Shown here piece by piece: positions 17,124 through 24,823 of a stretch of DNA of 64,000 nucleotides. The position numbers and the translations under genes are program-made. Where the stretch lies: NCBI GenBank assembly GCA_965277535.1, contig OZ255825.1, positions 2,604,001-2,668,000 of the forward strand, in the 5' to 3' direction. Under the pieces are notes generated by a model. The model saw only the letters and a program-made list of their open reading frames with translations, was not told the DNA's origin and did no database searches. Each line of letters opens with the position of its first letter. The stretch's first letter is position 1. Source of the DNA: Ilyomonas sp965277535 (GTDB taxonomy: Bacteria; Bacteroidota; Bacteroidia; Chitinophagales; Chitinophagaceae).

Positions 17124-17978
17124 ATGAACGAGGAAAATTTGAAGTATTTAAACGCCGCTCTAAAATTTCACGGGTTTTTACAGTACGAGAGCGCCGGTGA
17201 GAAGCTGCAGTCGGAATTAGGGCAAAAGATAAGGGAAGGATTGCCCCACTTTCAATTGCCTTTCCAGGCATCCATCAATGGTAAGACATTTGAGGCGGTG
17301 CTCAACTTTCGTAAAGCCGACAATAGCGATATGTATTTCTTCAACAGCTATACAGCTAAACTGGATCGAGGAATAAGGGAAAATATTGAGCAAACGTTTT
17401 ATATTAATAACGGCGGCGGAAACACTGCCAAAGAAGCCTATAATCTACTCGATGGCAGGTCTGTATTTAAGGAGATGACAAGCAAAGAAGGAGCCCGTTA
17501 TCATACCTGGACGCAGCTCGATCCCACTGCAAAAGATAAGAACGGGAATTACCTCCTCAATCATTACCATAGCAAATACGGCTTTGAGTTGGGAAAAGCC
17601 CTTGCTGCTTTACCAATAAAAGAATTAGGCAACGATGAGGACCGCATCAAATTGAACCGGTCTTTGGAAAGGGGAAATCTGCAAGTGGTTACGGTCGAGC
17701 GAAAGGGAAAAGAAGAACGGATGTTTATAGAGGCGAATCCAAAGTTCAAAACGCTCAACGTGTATGACGCCGGGATGCAGCGGCTGAAAAAGAATGTTGC
17801 GGATGACATAACAAAAACTTCAACTCCAAAACGTGAGGCAAGCATTGATAATACTAATGTGTCTAAGCCGGAAAAGAAGAGTATTTCTACGAAGGGTGCC
17901 GGTAAGACAAAAGATAAAGAAGCCGGAAGCCTCCTGCCGAAGAAAAGGGAGGGCAAAAAAAGAGGATTGACACAATAA
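17124..17978 (+). CDS. DUF3945-like accessory protein of the conjugative element
   Basis: 284 aa, soluble. The part around 200-225, ERMFIEANPKFKTLNVYD, followed by a Met/Leu-rich segment, is reminiscent of the DUF3945 unit found in large proteins of Bacteroidota conjugative elements, often next to topoisomerase or relaxase genes. The N-terminal 150 residues contain FKADNSDMYFFNSYTAKL-like text typical of the same group (here FRKADNSDMYFFNSYTAKL). The last 60 residues are Lys/Glu-rich and probably unstructured. Function unknown; it may be a DNA-processing helper. Confidence 0.6.
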   Translation: MNEENLKYLNAALKFHGFLQYESAGEKLQSELGQKIREGLPHFQLPFQASINGKTFEAVLNFRKADNSDMYFFNSYTAKLDRGIRENIEQTFYINNGGGNTAKEAYNLLDGRSVFKEMTSKEGARYHTWTQLDPTAKDKNGNYLLNHYHSKYGFELGKALAALPIKELGNDEDRIKLNRSLERGNLQVVTVERKGKEERMFIEANPKFKTLNVYDAGMQRLKKNVADDITKTSTPKREASIDNTNVSKPEKKSISTKGAGKTKDKEAGSLLPKKREGKKRGLTQ

Positions 17979-18061
17979 AAAGGAAATCATGTTTTGACAT
18001 TGTTTATCAGTAAAGAAGAATGGATATGGAGAATAGAGTATAAAACAGAGTAACAGAAAGT

Positions 18062-18592
18062 TTGTTGGACTGGAGCGATAAGGAAAACAGGCTACGAGGT
18101 GTTTTTGGCAATGATGTTATTAAAGGAAGAAACTTTTTAGAAAGCAAACGTGACTTTTTCAACAACCTATACAAATCTTGCAGGGCAGATGCTACTCCTG
18201 AAGAAAAGATGATGCTGAATGTGATAAGAGGTGAGACAAGAAAAATGGATAAATTGATTTATCCAAATCCTGCTGTCAGGTTCATTACCAACATAATAGC
18301 TAACATCAAAGAAGGTATAAAATCATACCGGCAAAATCGTTCTGTAAAAGAGGAAATGCTTTCCATAAGCCTGAAACGAAAACCGGTGGAATACGATAAG
18401 AAACAAACCGGAATGGGTAAAAACAATCGAACCGAAGTCCGCGAATCTGCAAAAGAGGTTTTGGATACTTATAAGAGGAAAGGATTGAAAGATAAGTCTC
18501 AGCAAACAGAGAACAAGACGGTACAAAGCAATGATAATAATCTTATGCCAAAAAAACGACTCAATCCTAATAATGGGCGTAGCATTTACTAA
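18062..18592 (+). CDS. Basic hypothetical protein of the mobilisation region
   Basis: 176 aa if translation starts at TTG 18062; no ATG is available at the N-terminus, so the start is uncertain and the gene could be 5'-damaged. The sequence is rich in Lys, Arg and Asn with no membrane segment. A helical middle (YPNPAVRFITNIIANIKEGI) precedes a disordered basic tail. I do not recognise a family. Position between the DUF3945-like gene and another element hypothetical suggests an accessory role. Confidence 0.45.
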   Translation: MLDWSDKENRLRGVFGNDVIKGRNFLESKRDFFNNLYKSCRADATPEEKMMLNVIRGETRKMDKLIYPNPAVRFITNIIANIKEGIKSYRQNRSVKEEMLSISLKRKPVEYDKKQTGMGKNNRTEVRESAKEVLDTYKRKGLKDKSQQTENKTVQSNDNNLMPKKRLNPNNGRSIY

Positions 18593-18611
18593 TCAATACA
18601 ATTCTGCATTT

Positions 18612-19337
18612 ATGGATATACAAAACATCAAGGGTATAGTGAACTTGATGGGAGCATTGGGCTTTTCGCCGTCTATGGACAAAAAGATAGTCTATCATGC
18701 TTGCTTCCGTCAAAAGGATTTTAGTCTGAAGGAAAAGAAAGCTTTTGGTGATGATGTGATGAGCTATCAAATCTTCTTCAAAGAAAATGCAGCCAATGGG
18801 AAACTGGTATGTACTCATTACGACGCTGCCTTACGAAAGAATATTAAGATTCAGCCGGTATTGTTGAATGGGATTGACTTGCATCAAATGGATGAAAGAA
18901 TGAACAACATTAACTGGGAAGATATTTCTCAATTTAATGGATTTACTCAGTTTAACCTTTCCGATAAAGAAACCTGGAAACAGCAAGCCATTATAGAGGA
19001 GATCATTCTTGATTTGGAAGCAATTGCTTCTACCTCTGAGGGAGAACTTTTTGCCAATACTTTGAAATATAAATATTGGGCGGACTTGCCTTTGGAAAAC
19101 ATGATACCCAGTTTATACTTGCTGAAAAGTAAGCTTGAGTTCAATCAGCGGTTTTATATTATCAATGATGAGGGTATCACGGCAAATGAAGCATTTAGAT
19201 TCCTAAACAACCGATGGATCCAACGCCAGGCGCAGGAAAAAAAGAAAATTGATTTGCCTGTTGAGGCAGAACACCAGAAGTCAAAACAATCTGCAAACGA
19301 GCGAAAGGGTAAAAAGCGTGTAACAAAAACGAAATAG
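18612..19337 (+). CDS. Conserved conjugative-element hypothetical protein
   Basis: 241 aa from ATG 18612. The frame is open from 18531 but that start would overlap the previous gene by 60 nt. The N-terminus MDIQNIKGIVNLMGALGF and the block VCTHYDAALRKNIKIQP resemble a family of proteins of unknown function recurring in Bacteroidota conjugative elements. The body is soluble and acidic, and the tail (after residue 210) is Lys/Arg-rich. The sequence ANEAFRFLNNRW near the end echoes AKEAYNLLDGRS of the gene at 17124, so both may share a small module. Confidence 0.6.
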   Translation: MDIQNIKGIVNLMGALGFSPSMDKKIVYHACFRQKDFSLKEKKAFGDDVMSYQIFFKENAANGKLVCTHYDAALRKNIKIQPVLLNGIDLHQMDERMNNINWEDISQFNGFTQFNLSDKETWKQQAIIEEIILDLEAIASTSEGELFANTLKYKYWADLPLENMIPSLYLLKSKLEFNQRFYIINDEGITANEAFRFLNNRWIQRQAQEKKKIDLPVEAEHQKSKQSANERKGKKRVTKTK

Positions 19338-19372
19338 AAGTTTTGCAAAAGCTCCTAATCAATTAGGTTCAT

Positions 19373-19666
19373 ATGGACTTACAAAATCACTTGTCGGTTT
19401 TTTTCTCAAAGATTGAGAACGATGCACAAATCAATTCCACTCAGATTTGCTTATATGTTGCGCTGCTTTATTTCTGGAATGATAATTATCAAACAAATCC
19501 GTTTCAAATACACCGGCGAAAAATGATGCAAATGAGTAAAATCAGTTCGCGGTCAACCTTTAGTAAGGCAATGAAACGACTTCACGATTCTGGCTATATC
19601 AAATACATCCCTTCTTTCAATCCTGACATTAGCAGCATGGTTTGTTTGCGCATTGAACTGCCGTAA
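19373..19666 (+). CDS. Small winged-helix-like element protein
   Basis: 97 aa. The central part, IHRRKMMQMSKISSRSTFSKAMKRL (spanning about 45-70), followed by HDSGYIKYIPSFNP, has the shape of a helix-turn-helix plus wing, as in small replication/transfer regulators of Bacteroidota mobile elements where a conserved SSRSTF/Y-x-x-x-x-x-L segment forms the recognition helix. Probably a DNA-binding regulator of the element. It lies between the mobilisation-type hypotheticals and the recombinase. Confidence 0.65.
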   Translation: MDLQNHLSVFFSKIENDAQINSTQICLYVALLYFWNDNYQTNPFQIHRRKMMQMSKISSRSTFSKAMKRLHDSGYIKYIPSFNPDISSMVCLRIELP

Positions 19667-19720
19667 AATCGAATATAGGCTATCTACAAATGGGCTTATT
19701 CAAAGTAAGGAGGATGTAAG

Positions 19721-19876
19721 ATGGACGAGTGCAGTACTAAAAAATTGTCGGTTGAGGACGCCTATAAAATGCTTATCACGAGCGGCTGTAAGGTAACACT
19801 TCAGGAAGTGGAAAGTATCCTGAATCTCATGTATAAAATAGCAGAAATAATCGTTTCGGATCAGCTAATAAATTGA
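19721..19876 (+). CDS. 51-aa helical protein upstream of the recombinase
   Basis: A short frame with a good ribosome site (AAGGAGG at 19707-19713, 7 nt before ATG 19721). The product starts MDECSTKKLSVEDAYKMLIT and continues through SGCKVTLQEVESILNLMYKI to stop at 19874-19876. The pattern LS-x-E/D-x-AYKML...VTL-x-E-x-x-x-IL-x-x-x-Y resembles small helical proteins found beside integrase and transfer genes in Bacteroidota elements. The ribosome site and the coding-like pattern argue that it is real. Function unknown. Confidence 0.6.
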   Translation: MDECSTKKLSVEDAYKMLITSGCKVTLQEVESILNLMYKIAEIIVSDQLIN

Positions 19877-19941
19877 ATACAATTCATTAATTTCATACGG
19901 CGACGTTACGACATTCCGATTAAAATCATCAAAGTAACCGT

Positions 19942-21489
19942 ATGAAAACCGCAGATTTGTATATCAGGGTAAGTACCGATGAACAAGCTGAGAAAGGCTA
20001 TTCTCAGCGTGACCAGGAAGAGAGACTGAGGAAGTATTGTGAACTCAATGCAATTCAAATCAGGGAGGTTGTTTTCGAAGACCATTCTGCAAAAACATTT
20101 GCCCGGCCTAAATGGACACAGTTATTAAATCTACTCCGTAAGAATAAGTTTCGATCCGATCTGATTCTATTTGCCAAGTGGGATCGCTTTAGCCGCAACG
20201 CCGGTGATGCGTATGCAATGATCAGTACCTTACGGAAATTGGGTGTAGAGCCGCAAGCTATTGAACAACCCCTTGATCTATCTATTCCTGAAAATAAAAT
20301 GATGCTTGCTTTTTATCTTGCTGCTCCTGAAGTAGAAAATGACAGGCGGGCATTGAACACATTCTTTGGCATGCGCAGAGCAAAAAAGGAGGGGAGATGG
20401 GTGACGACAGCGCCCCTTGGTTATGTGAATAGAGTTATCGAAACCGGGAAGAAATATATAGCACCTGATGAGCCGAAGGCATCCATCATACAATGGATAT
20501 TTAAAGAAATTGCCAGGGAGACCTTTACCACCGAACAAATTTGGAAGCAAAGTTTGCAAAAAGGATTCAAATGCAGTAAACATGGATTTTGGGTTATCAT
20601 TCGAAACCCTGTTTATTGTGGAAAGATATTTATTCCAAAGTATAAGGATGAAGACAGTCATTTTGTGCAAGGGCAACACCAGCCTTTGATTTCGGAATCT
20701 CTTTTTTATACGGTGCAGGACGTGTTGGATGGAAGAAGAAAACATCAAAGAACAAAAATGGAAGTGCATGATATGTTGCCTTTGAGAGGCTTTCTCCTTT
20801 GTCCTAAGTGTGGTAGGGTTCTGACCGGCAGTGCTTCAAGAGGATGCAGAAAAAAATATTACTATTATCATTGCCTGTCCTCTTGTGGTTGTAGATTCAA
20901 TGTTGTGAAAGCGAATGATTTATTTGTAGATGAATTAAGAAAATATGTGCCAAGAGTAGAAATGATAAAAATTTTTAAAATCATTGTAAGCCAGGAGTAT
21001 AAAGCTCAATCAAAAAACAAACATGAAAATCATAAGCGGGTAGTTGAGCAAATTAATCAGCTTAACACTAAACTCTCAAAAGCAAGGAATCTGCTCATTT
21101 CCGAAACAATTGACGCCACCGATTATCGGTTAATTAAAACCGAAACTGAAGATGAAATAAGAAGATGGGAAGCAAAATTATCACAGGATCCTGTAAAGCA
21201 TTCGGATTTTGACAACATGCTTGAAAATGCATTGAATAGTTTCTCACATCTCGATTGTTTGTACCTGAAAAGCAGTACGCTTCACAAAAGAGAAATCATT
21301 AGTTCGATGTTTCCCGATAAATTAGTTTTTGATGGATGCAATTATCGAACTACCCGGATCAATGAGGCTGTACAGCTAATATACAATCTGGATAAGGGTT
21401 TCAGAGAAAATAAAAGGGAACAAATCAGTGATTTTTCTGAAATGTTCCCTCAGGTGACCCCGCAGAGACTCGAACTCTGGACCCATTGA
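19942..21489 (+). CDS. Large serine recombinase (resolvase/invertase N-domain, recombinase and zinc-ribbon domains)
   Basis: 515 aa. Resolvase catalytic domain at about 1-145 with the nucleophile in YIRVSTDEQ (Ser11) and downstream Arg/Asp residues (FAKWDRFSRN). The recombinase domain (about 160-270) contains APLGYVN and IIRNPVYCGKIF. A zinc ribbon CPKCGRVLTG...C...C follows at about 290-325, then a coiled coil and a C-terminal tail. The enzyme would integrate and excise the element through a Ser-DNA intermediate. The final codons (TPQRLELWTH) are encoded by antisense tRNA-Lys sequence, so the C-terminus was set by the insertion site. Confidence 0.92.
   Translation: MKTADLYIRVSTDEQAEKGYSQRDQEERLRKYCELNAIQIREVVFEDHSAKTFARPKWTQLLNLLRKNKFRSDLILFAKWDRFSRNAGDAYAMISTLRKLGVEPQAIEQPLDLSIPENKMMLAFYLAAPEVENDRRALNTFFGMRRAKKEGRWVTTAPLGYVNRVIETGKKYIAPDEPKASIIQWIFKEIARETFTTEQIWKQSLQKGFKCSKHGFWVIIRNPVYCGKIFIPKYKDEDSHFVQGQHQPLISESLFYTVQDVLDGRRKHQRTKMEVHDMLPLRGFLLCPKCGRVLTGSASRGCRKKYYYYHCLSSCGCRFNVVKANDLFVDELRKYVPRVEMIKIFKIIVSQEYKAQSKNKHENHKRVVEQINQLNTKLSKARNLLISETIDATDYRLIKTETEDEIRRWEAKLSQDPVKHSDFDNMLENALNSFSHLDCLYLKSSTLHKREIISSMFPDKLVFDGCNYRTTRINEAVQLIYNLDKGFRENKREQISDFSEMFPQVTPQRLELWTH
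21455..21489. other. Candidate attachment site: recombinase 3' end inside the tRNA-Lys 3' half
   Basis: The recombinase reading frame crosses the 3' end of the tRNA (21455) and stops at 21489, inside the anticodon-proximal half. Element sequence therefore abuts the 3' end of an intact tRNA gene, the classic arrangement after integration into a tRNA 3' end. A second partial copy of this sequence should mark the far element end; none was recognised in this window. Confidence 0.45.
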
Positions 21490-21527
21490 TTAAGAGTCAA
21501 TTGCTCTACCAACTGAGCTACGGAGTC
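21455..21527 (-). tRNA. tRNA-Lys (anticodon CTT)
   Basis: On the minus strand a full cloverleaf can be drawn: acceptor GACTCCG pairing with CGGGGTC (one G-T), D arm GCTC/GAGC, anticodon stem ATTGA/TCAAT with loop CTCTTAA giving anticodon CTT, and T arm CAGAG/CTCTG with loop TTCGAGT. The discriminator is A at 21455. CCA is not encoded (ACCT follows). It is intact despite the element abutting its 3' end. Confidence 0.95.
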
Positions 21528-21652
21528 TTAATTGGGGCGGCAAAAATACTCTAAACCGTTTTATAACGCAAGTCTTTTGCAAGATTATTAGCAATGCTTT
21601 GATAAGCATAGAAAAACAAATTGATAACTTAGTATGATTGTTGAACCCTTAA

Positions 21653-21660
21653 TAAATTTG
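21653..21660 (+). promoter_or_regulatory. Candidate Bacteroidota -7 element before msrB
   Basis: TAAATTTG fits the TAnnTTTG -7 consensus of the Bacteroidota primary sigma factor and lies 16 nt before the msrB start. I see no well-spaced TTTG -33 element, so this is tentative. Confidence 0.35.
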
Positions 21661-21676
21661 TGTAAAAACAAAAATT

Positions 21677-22150
21677 ATGGACAATACAAAAAATCCCTTC
21701 TTCTCAAAAATCGAAACAGATAAGGTAAATGTAAGCAACGAGGAATGGAAGAAAGTTCTGCCCGCTGACGTATATCATATTGCAAGGCAGAAAGGCACTG
21801 AACGACCTTACACCAGTAAATACGAAGAGCTTAATGACATTGGTACATACTATTGTGCAGTTTGCGGAAATGCTTTATTCAGAAGCGATACCAAGTTTGA
21901 AAGCGGTTGTGGCTGGCCATCTTTTTACGAACCAATAAGCAAAGAATCGGTTATTTATGAAGCCGATAACATGTATGGAATGCGCCGCACGGAAGTAATG
22001 TGCGGTCGCTGTCATTCGCATCTCGGTCATGTGTTTGAGGATGGTCCGAAGCCAACCGGTTTGCGGTATTGCATCAATGGTGTAGTGCTTGATTTTGAAA
22101 AAGCAAAAGAAGCTGAAAAGAAATATGATGAAGAACACAAGCAGCAATGA
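21677..22150 (+). CDS. msrB: Peptide-methionine (R)-S-oxide reductase MsrB
   Basis: 157 aa, the usual size for a single-domain MsrB. It reduces methionine-R-sulfoxide in proteins. Visible landmarks are the zinc-binding pairs CAVC and CGRC, the substrate-pocket segment GCGWPSFY, HSHLGHVFEDGP, and the catalytic Cys in RYCINGV near residue 128. Cytoplasmic, as no signal peptide is present. First chromosomal gene after the tRNA. It ends in a strong hairpin shared with the convergent VOC gene. Proximity to an ergothioneine locus is thematically consistent with oxidative stress defence but is not an operon link. Confidence 0.95.
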   Translation: MDNTKNPFFSKIETDKVNVSNEEWKKVLPADVYHIARQKGTERPYTSKYEELNDIGTYYCAVCGNALFRSDTKFESGCGWPSFYEPISKESVIYEADNMYGMRRTEVMCGRCHSHLGHVFEDGPKPTGLRYCINGVVLDFEKAKEAEKKYDEEHKQQ

Positions 22151-22166
22151 TCATTATGCACAATGC

Positions 22167-22212
22167 AAATAGAAACCGACTTACTTCAATTGAAGTAAAT
22201 CGGTTTCTATTT
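22167..22212. terminator. Bidirectional hairpin terminator between msrB and the VOC gene
   Basis: Arms at 22167-22189 and 22190-22212 form a nearly perfect 23-bp inverted repeat, with one mismatch and almost no loop. On the plus strand the 3' side ends CTATTTTTG and on the minus strand the mirror A-rich tract gives T residues. It sits between two convergent genes. Confidence 0.75.
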
Positions 22213-22584
22213 TTGTTCAATAACAGATAATATGTTTCCGGCGGGGTCTTTAAACCAGGCTATCAATGGGCCACCACCTCTTACAATTCCTTTTTCATCT
22301 GTCTTTATTTCTCCGTCATAACGCTCAAATGTTACGCCTGCATTGGTAAGTTCAGTTACCGTTTCTTCAATATTTTGAACCATAAAATTAAGAACTGTGA
22401 ATGTTGCAGGTGTGTGGTTAGGTTTGGGATAAATGATTACTTTCTGTCCGCTATCAAAATGCAGTTCTAAAATTCCCATCGCATTATCTTCCGTTTTTAA
22501 TCCAAGCGTTTTACTGTAAAAGTCTTTTACCGTTTCTATTTTGTCGGTTGAAAAACCGCTGAATGTTTTTGAATGAGTGAGCAT
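22207..22584 (-). CDS. VOC (glyoxalase/bleomycin resistance) family protein
   Basis: 125 aa, one beta-alpha-beta-beta-beta repeat pair. Starts MLTHSKTFSGFSTDKIETVKDFY, the typical VOC opening in which residues lead to FYSKTLGL. Other landmarks are GILELHFDSGQKVIIYPK, TFTVLNFMVQNIEETV and the C-terminal GPLIAWFKDPAGNILSVIEQ. The metal-ligand pattern is not clear enough to predict a reaction; many such proteins are uncharacterised dioxygenase or lyase-like. Convergent with msrB, and its stop lies within the shared terminator. Confidence 0.85.
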   Translation of the reverse strand: MLTHSKTFSGFSTDKIETVKDFYSKTLGLKTEDNAMGILELHFDSGQKVIIYPKPNHTPATFTVLNFMVQNIEETVTELTNAGVTFERYDGEIKTDEKGIVRGGGPLIAWFKDPAGNILSVIEQK

Positions 22585-22808
22585 AGTATGGCTTTTTTAA
22601 AATTGAATAATAACACAAAGAGAGCTTTTATTTACAAAAACAAACCTATAAAAGCAATGAGAAAAATAAGGGTATAATAACGACAATTTAGGGTGGCATT
22701 TGCAACAAAATTTTCGGCTGATTTATACTTCGCTTTAAAACAATTTGCTGCTTTACATTTGAAAAATACGAAACAAATTAGATAACAGATAAAGGCATCA
22801 TAGAAAGC

Positions 22809-23861
22809 ATGATTAATTTACGTTCCAATTATCCAAGCCTTGATAAAGAAAGCGAAATGTTCGCCCATTTTGTTTTGCATTATTTGGATAAAAACAAACT
22901 GTTGCAAACTTATTTATCGCTGCCCGATGAACAGTGGTTTGCCATGTTGTCTTCTTTTCTAAATATTCCGGCTGATTCACTTAACAAAAAGAGCCGCATC
23001 GAAACCTGCAGCAGTGGCAACGCGGCTTTGTTTGCGGTATTGTTTGCTTTGCGTTCAAATTACTCTGTAATAGCTGTTGAAGCGTTTACGTACAGCAATT
23101 GTAAAGCCATCGCTCACTCATTAGGCTATCAACTGTTTCCTATAGAATTGGATAAAGAAGGGGCGACAGAGGCATCAATAAAAGAAGCCATCAGCAAAGG
23201 AGTGAAGCTTTTTTATGTGCAGCCAACCATACAAAACCCAACGTGCAGCGTGATGAGTGAAGAACGAAGAAAAGAGCTTGCCAACATCATTTCTGAAAGC
23301 AACGCAATGCTGATAGAAGATGACGCGTATCGCTTTCTTCATCCTCATCCGCCAGCCAGTTTTTTAGAATTGTTGCCCGAAAAAACAATTCATATTTACA
23401 GCTTATCAAAACCGTTCAATTCGTTCATCAAAAGCTGTTTTATTATTCTGCCAAAAGATGCTATAATCAGTATTGCAACTGTTATTGATAGAAGTGGAAG
23501 TTCACTATCTTCTTTGTCTTTTTTGTTAACCGAACACTTGTTAGATCTCGATGATTTTAAACAATTAATAGTGCAAAAACAAAAGCGCGCAACGCAGGTA
23601 CAAAAACTCATTCAACCCATTATCAGCGGCTTACTTTATCACACATTCTCTACCAGTTTTCATGTGTGGATTTCGCTGCCTCATTCAATCAATTCAAAAG
23701 ATTTGGTTGAACAATTAAGGCAAAAACAAATCCTTATCACGGGTGGTCATGAATGTTCTGCAAAAGAAAATACAGGCTTTATCAGAATTGCTTTATCGGG
23801 AGAAACAGAGGAAGCTGTTTTGCTTAGTGCCGTAGAGCAAATTGTTCAATTCTTATCCTAA
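22809..23861 (+). CDS. PLP-dependent aminotransferase-fold enzyme, candidate EgtE-like C-S lyase
   Basis: 350 aa, fold-type I. Residues about 68-80 (CSSGNAALFAVLF) form the phosphate-binding entry, QNPTCSVMSEERRKEL (about 142-157) is the conserved NPT/GxxxS segment, EDDAYRFL holds the pyridine-contacting Asp, and the Schiff-base Lys is in SLSKPFNSF (about 197-205). The architecture is like the catalytic domain of MocR/2-aminoadipate-type aminotransferases but without an N-terminal helix-turn-helix. Only 8 bp separate its stop from the convergent egtD stop. In ergothioneine synthesis the last step is a PLP-dependent C-S lyase (EgtE), so it is a positional candidate; this is inference. Confidence 0.75.
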   Translation: MINLRSNYPSLDKESEMFAHFVLHYLDKNKLLQTYLSLPDEQWFAMLSSFLNIPADSLNKKSRIETCSSGNAALFAVLFALRSNYSVIAVEAFTYSNCKAIAHSLGYQLFPIELDKEGATEASIKEAISKGVKLFYVQPTIQNPTCSVMSEERRKELANIISESNAMLIEDDAYRFLHPHPPASFLELLPEKTIHIYSLSKPFNSFIKSCFIILPKDAIISIATVIDRSGSSLSSLSFLLTEHLLDLDDFKQLIVQKQKRATQVQKLIQPIISGLLYHTFSTSFHVWISLPHSINSKDLVEQLRQKQILITGGHECSAKENTGFIRIALSGETEEAVLLSAVEQIVQFLS

Positions 23862-23869
23862 CAAATACC

Positions 23870-24823
23870 TTACATTTTTTGCCACACAACATCTACAAAC
23901 CATTCCTTCGAATCGAAAAAATTGCGCACCGGAACAAAGCCAGTTTGGTTTGCCAAAACATTAATTTCTGTTGTAGAATATTTTTGTGAAAGCTCCATCC
24001 AGATGGGTTCGTGCTTTTCAAAATAGAACACTTCGGTATCAGCAATTGTAACGGTTTGCCGGCACGTGCTGATTAAATAACTTTCGCAAGCGCCGGTGGC
24101 AGGATTATAAGTAGGATAATGAGTGAATTTTGAAGTATCAAAATCGCCGCCCAGCTCTTTATTAATTCGTTTTAATAAGTTCAGATTAAAAGCTTTTGTT
24201 ACACCTGCCGCATCATTATAAGCCGCTAAAATTTGTGCAGGATTTTTCTTTAGATCAAAACCAATCAACATCAAATCTCCCGGCAACATACATTCCTGCA
24301 AAGCTGTTAGAAAGCTTACTGCACTTGGTTTTGAGAAGTTTCCAATGTTGCTGCCCAGGAACAAAATGAGTTTTCTTTTGCCTGAAATTTGGGCCGCTTT
24401 TTTTACCATTTCAAAATATTCACCCTGCAATCCTTTTACTTGTAAATTTTTTATTTGTTGTGGCAATTCCCTCTCTAAATAGTGAATAATGTTGGCAGAA
24501 ATATCAACCGGGAAATAAGTAAAATTGATGCCGCACGATACCAGTTGCTTCAACAAAAAAATAGATTTGGTTGCATCACCCGCACCCAATTCTATCACAT
24601 CAAACTCATCATATTTATCAGTAAACGTTTCGGATAGAGATGATGTTTGCTGCGAAAAGATTTCCATTTCGCAATCCGTTAAATAATATTCAGGAGACGC
24701 CATAATTTGCTGAAACAAAGCATCGCCTTCACCATCGTAAAAATATTTCGATTGCAATTTTTTGGGCGATGATTGCAAGCCGTTAATTACATCGTTGTAA
24801 AATTGATTCACGTGTGGGGCCAT
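23870..24823 (-). CDS. egtD: L-histidine N-alpha-methyltransferase EgtD
   Basis: 317 aa. It trimethylates histidine to hercynine with SAM, the first step of ergothioneine synthesis. Landmarks: KYFYDGEGDALFQQIMASPEYYLTDCE-type N-terminal region (read in two halves, YFYDGEGDALFQQI and SPEYYLTDCE), the SAM-binding ELGAGDATKS, FPVDIS, FLGSNIGNF and LIGFDLKKNP. ATG 24823 is chosen because it overlaps the egtB stop (TAATG); the frame is open 11 codons further upstream inside egtB. Last gene of the coupled operon. Cytoplasmic. Confidence 0.93.
   Translation of the reverse strand: MAPHVNQFYNDVINGLQSSPKKLQSKYFYDGEGDALFQQIMASPEYYLTDCEMEIFSQQTSSLSETFTDKYDEFDVIELGAGDATKSIFLLKQLVSCGINFTYFPVDISANIIHYLERELPQQIKNLQVKGLQGEYFEMVKKAAQISGKRKLILFLGSNIGNFSKPSAVSFLTALQECMLPGDLMLIGFDLKKNPAQILAAYNDAAGVTKAFNLNLLKRINKELGGDFDTSKFTHYPTYNPATGACESYLISTCRQTVTIADTEVFYFEKHEPIWMELSQKYSTTEINVLANQTGFVPVRNFFDSKEWFVDVVWQKM

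Larger units (their letters stand above)
5399..21489. mobile_element. Integrative conjugative element arm (CTnDOT-like tra region with serine recombinase), decayed
   Basis: Continuous plus-strand block of Bacteroidota conjugative-transposon genes: rteC-like, traE, traF, traG, traI-type paralogues, traJ, traK, a TraL-position protein, traM, traN, mobilisation-region hypotheticals and a large serine recombinase that ends inside a tRNA-Lys gene. The right boundary is set by the tRNA. The left boundary is not visible and could lie anywhere at or left of rteC. No relaxase, VirD4-type coupling protein, TraO/P/Q or ParA was found in the block, and traG and traJ are disrupted. Confidence 0.75.

Noticed and set aside
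18531..18611. Upstream extension of the hypothetical gene at 18612
   Set aside because: It would overlap the preceding gene by about 60 nt and the added residues look like read-through of that gene in another frame.
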